Below are positions 13,845 to 14,203 of a stretch of 14,203 nucleotides of DNA, piece after piece (position 1 is the first letter of the stretch; each line of letters begins with the position of its first letter). The DNA comes from Flavobacteriales bacterium UBA7519. GTDB lineage: Bacteria; Bacteroidota; Bacteroidia; Flavobacteriales; Weeksellaceae. A program made the translations under genes and the position numbers. The stretch lies in NCBI GenBank assembly GCA_002476905.1, contig DLND01000096.1:1-14203 (forward strand). Reading direction: 5' to 3'. The notes beneath the pieces are model-generated. The model was not told the DNA's origin and searched no databases. It was given only the letters and a program-made list of their open reading frames with translations.

Positions 13845-13937
13845 AAATATTTTTTTTCAAATTAATTAATTCATAGATAGTTGATTAATATTATAGGAAT
13901 TGATGTTTTTAATTATTCCAAAACGGCGGTTTTCGGA

Positions 13938-13969
13938 TTGTATTTTACATAATATTTTGAGTATTTTTG
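13938..13969 (+). promoter_or_regulatory. Promoter of the DUF1543 gene
   Basis: TTG at 13938-13940, 21 bases, then TATTTTTG at 13962-13969 is a complete match to the Bacteroidota promoter consensus. The leader to the ATG at 13987 would be about 10-14 bases. It is the best full promoter in the window. Confidence 0.6.
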
Positions 13970-13986
13970 TGAAACATTTTGTCGGA

Positions 13987-14203
13987 ATGAAATTATTTTA
14001 TGTGATTTTAGGTGCAACTCCAAAAGGTAGAAATATTGAACAACACGATGTTTTTTTTGGCATTGCAGAAAATTTTGATGACTTGATTCCAGAGATGAAA
14101 AATTTCTGGAAAGATGCCAAAATCCATGTCGATTGTTATCAGGAGGTTCAGTTTGCAGATAGTTATGAAGTTCATATTGTTCCAAAAAAAAATGAGAATT
14201 CTG
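13987..14203 (+). CDS. DUF1543 domain protein (3' end beyond window)
   Basis: The first 72 codons are present and the frame is open at the edge. The start, MKLFYVILGATPKGRNIEQH followed by DVFFGI, and the later blocks PEMKNFWKDAKIHVD and SYEVHIVP are characteristic of DUF1543 proteins. These are small cytosolic proteins of unknown function with two related halves, of which only the first lies here. The gene is divergent from the TauE pair and has its own promoter. The 183 bases between the two starts hold the two promoters and AT-rich sequence. Confidence 0.82.
   Translation, partial: MKLFYVILGATPKGRNIEQHDVFFGIAENFDDLIPEMKNFWKDAKIHVDCYQEVQFADSYEVHIVPKKNENS

Noticed and set aside
13804..13860. 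19-residue extension of the TauE protein from the ATG at 13860
   Set aside because: The extra residues are polar and lack family counterparts, and a perfect -7 box lies inside the extension.
1..14203. CRISPR array, tRNA, rRNA or phage genes
   Set aside because: Reading both strands I saw no regularly spaced repeats, no cloverleaf with CCA-type end, and no structural phage or integrase genes.

Overview
The window reads as a chromosomal segment of a low-GC Bacteroidota bacterium, most likely a flavobacterium of the Chryseobacterium/Epilithonimonas/Elizabethkingia group (Weeksellaceae). The grounds are promoter boxes of the Bacteroidota type (TAnnTTTG, some with an upstream TTG), poor Shine-Dalgarno signals, a lipoprotein with a charged stretch just after its cysteine, a GOB-like subclass B3 metallo-beta-lactamase, a mevalonate-pathway enzyme, and several intergenic repeat families that I recall from such genomes. 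Gene content is mostly ordinary and chromosomal. I see no transposase, integrase, phage gene, CRISPR array, rRNA or tRNA.

Layout. Left edge (minus strand): secG, cut by the window border. Then (plus) a secreted S9 dipeptidyl-peptidase-like protease ending in a perfect hairpin terminator, (minus) a LacX-type aldose epimerase, (plus) an orphan membrane histidine kinase, and (plus) a DEAD-box-type RNA helicase with DEFD in place of DEAD. Convergent to the helicase is a small lipocalin-like lipoprotein; a hairpin between them can serve both strands. Next on the minus strand is an ABC exporter pair of the NatA/NatB kind (ATPase first, permease second). Related CTTTGCG-rich repeats lie on both sides of the ATPase gene, and a GCGAGGAACGAAGC-type dispersed repeat lies upstream of it.

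On the plus strand mvaD follows, then a perfect 18-bp inverted repeat, then a likely operon of three: B3 metallo-beta-lactamase, a small two-helix membrane protein with a PH-like tail, and a YaeR-like VOC metalloprotein that overlaps it by one base. Convergent to these is a coupled minus-strand pair, a TauE/SafE-type exporter and a DUF1634 membrane protein, also overlapping by one base. A divergent DUF1543 gene with a good promoter runs off the right edge.

Points worth a second look are the GOB-like Gln/Met active-site signature of the beta-lactamase and the palindrome in front of it, two genes (helicase and TauE) whose -7 box ends four bases before the ATG and so may be leaderless, the DEFD motif, and the paired intergenic repeats. 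I did not find convincing evidence of a wholly new multi-gene system.
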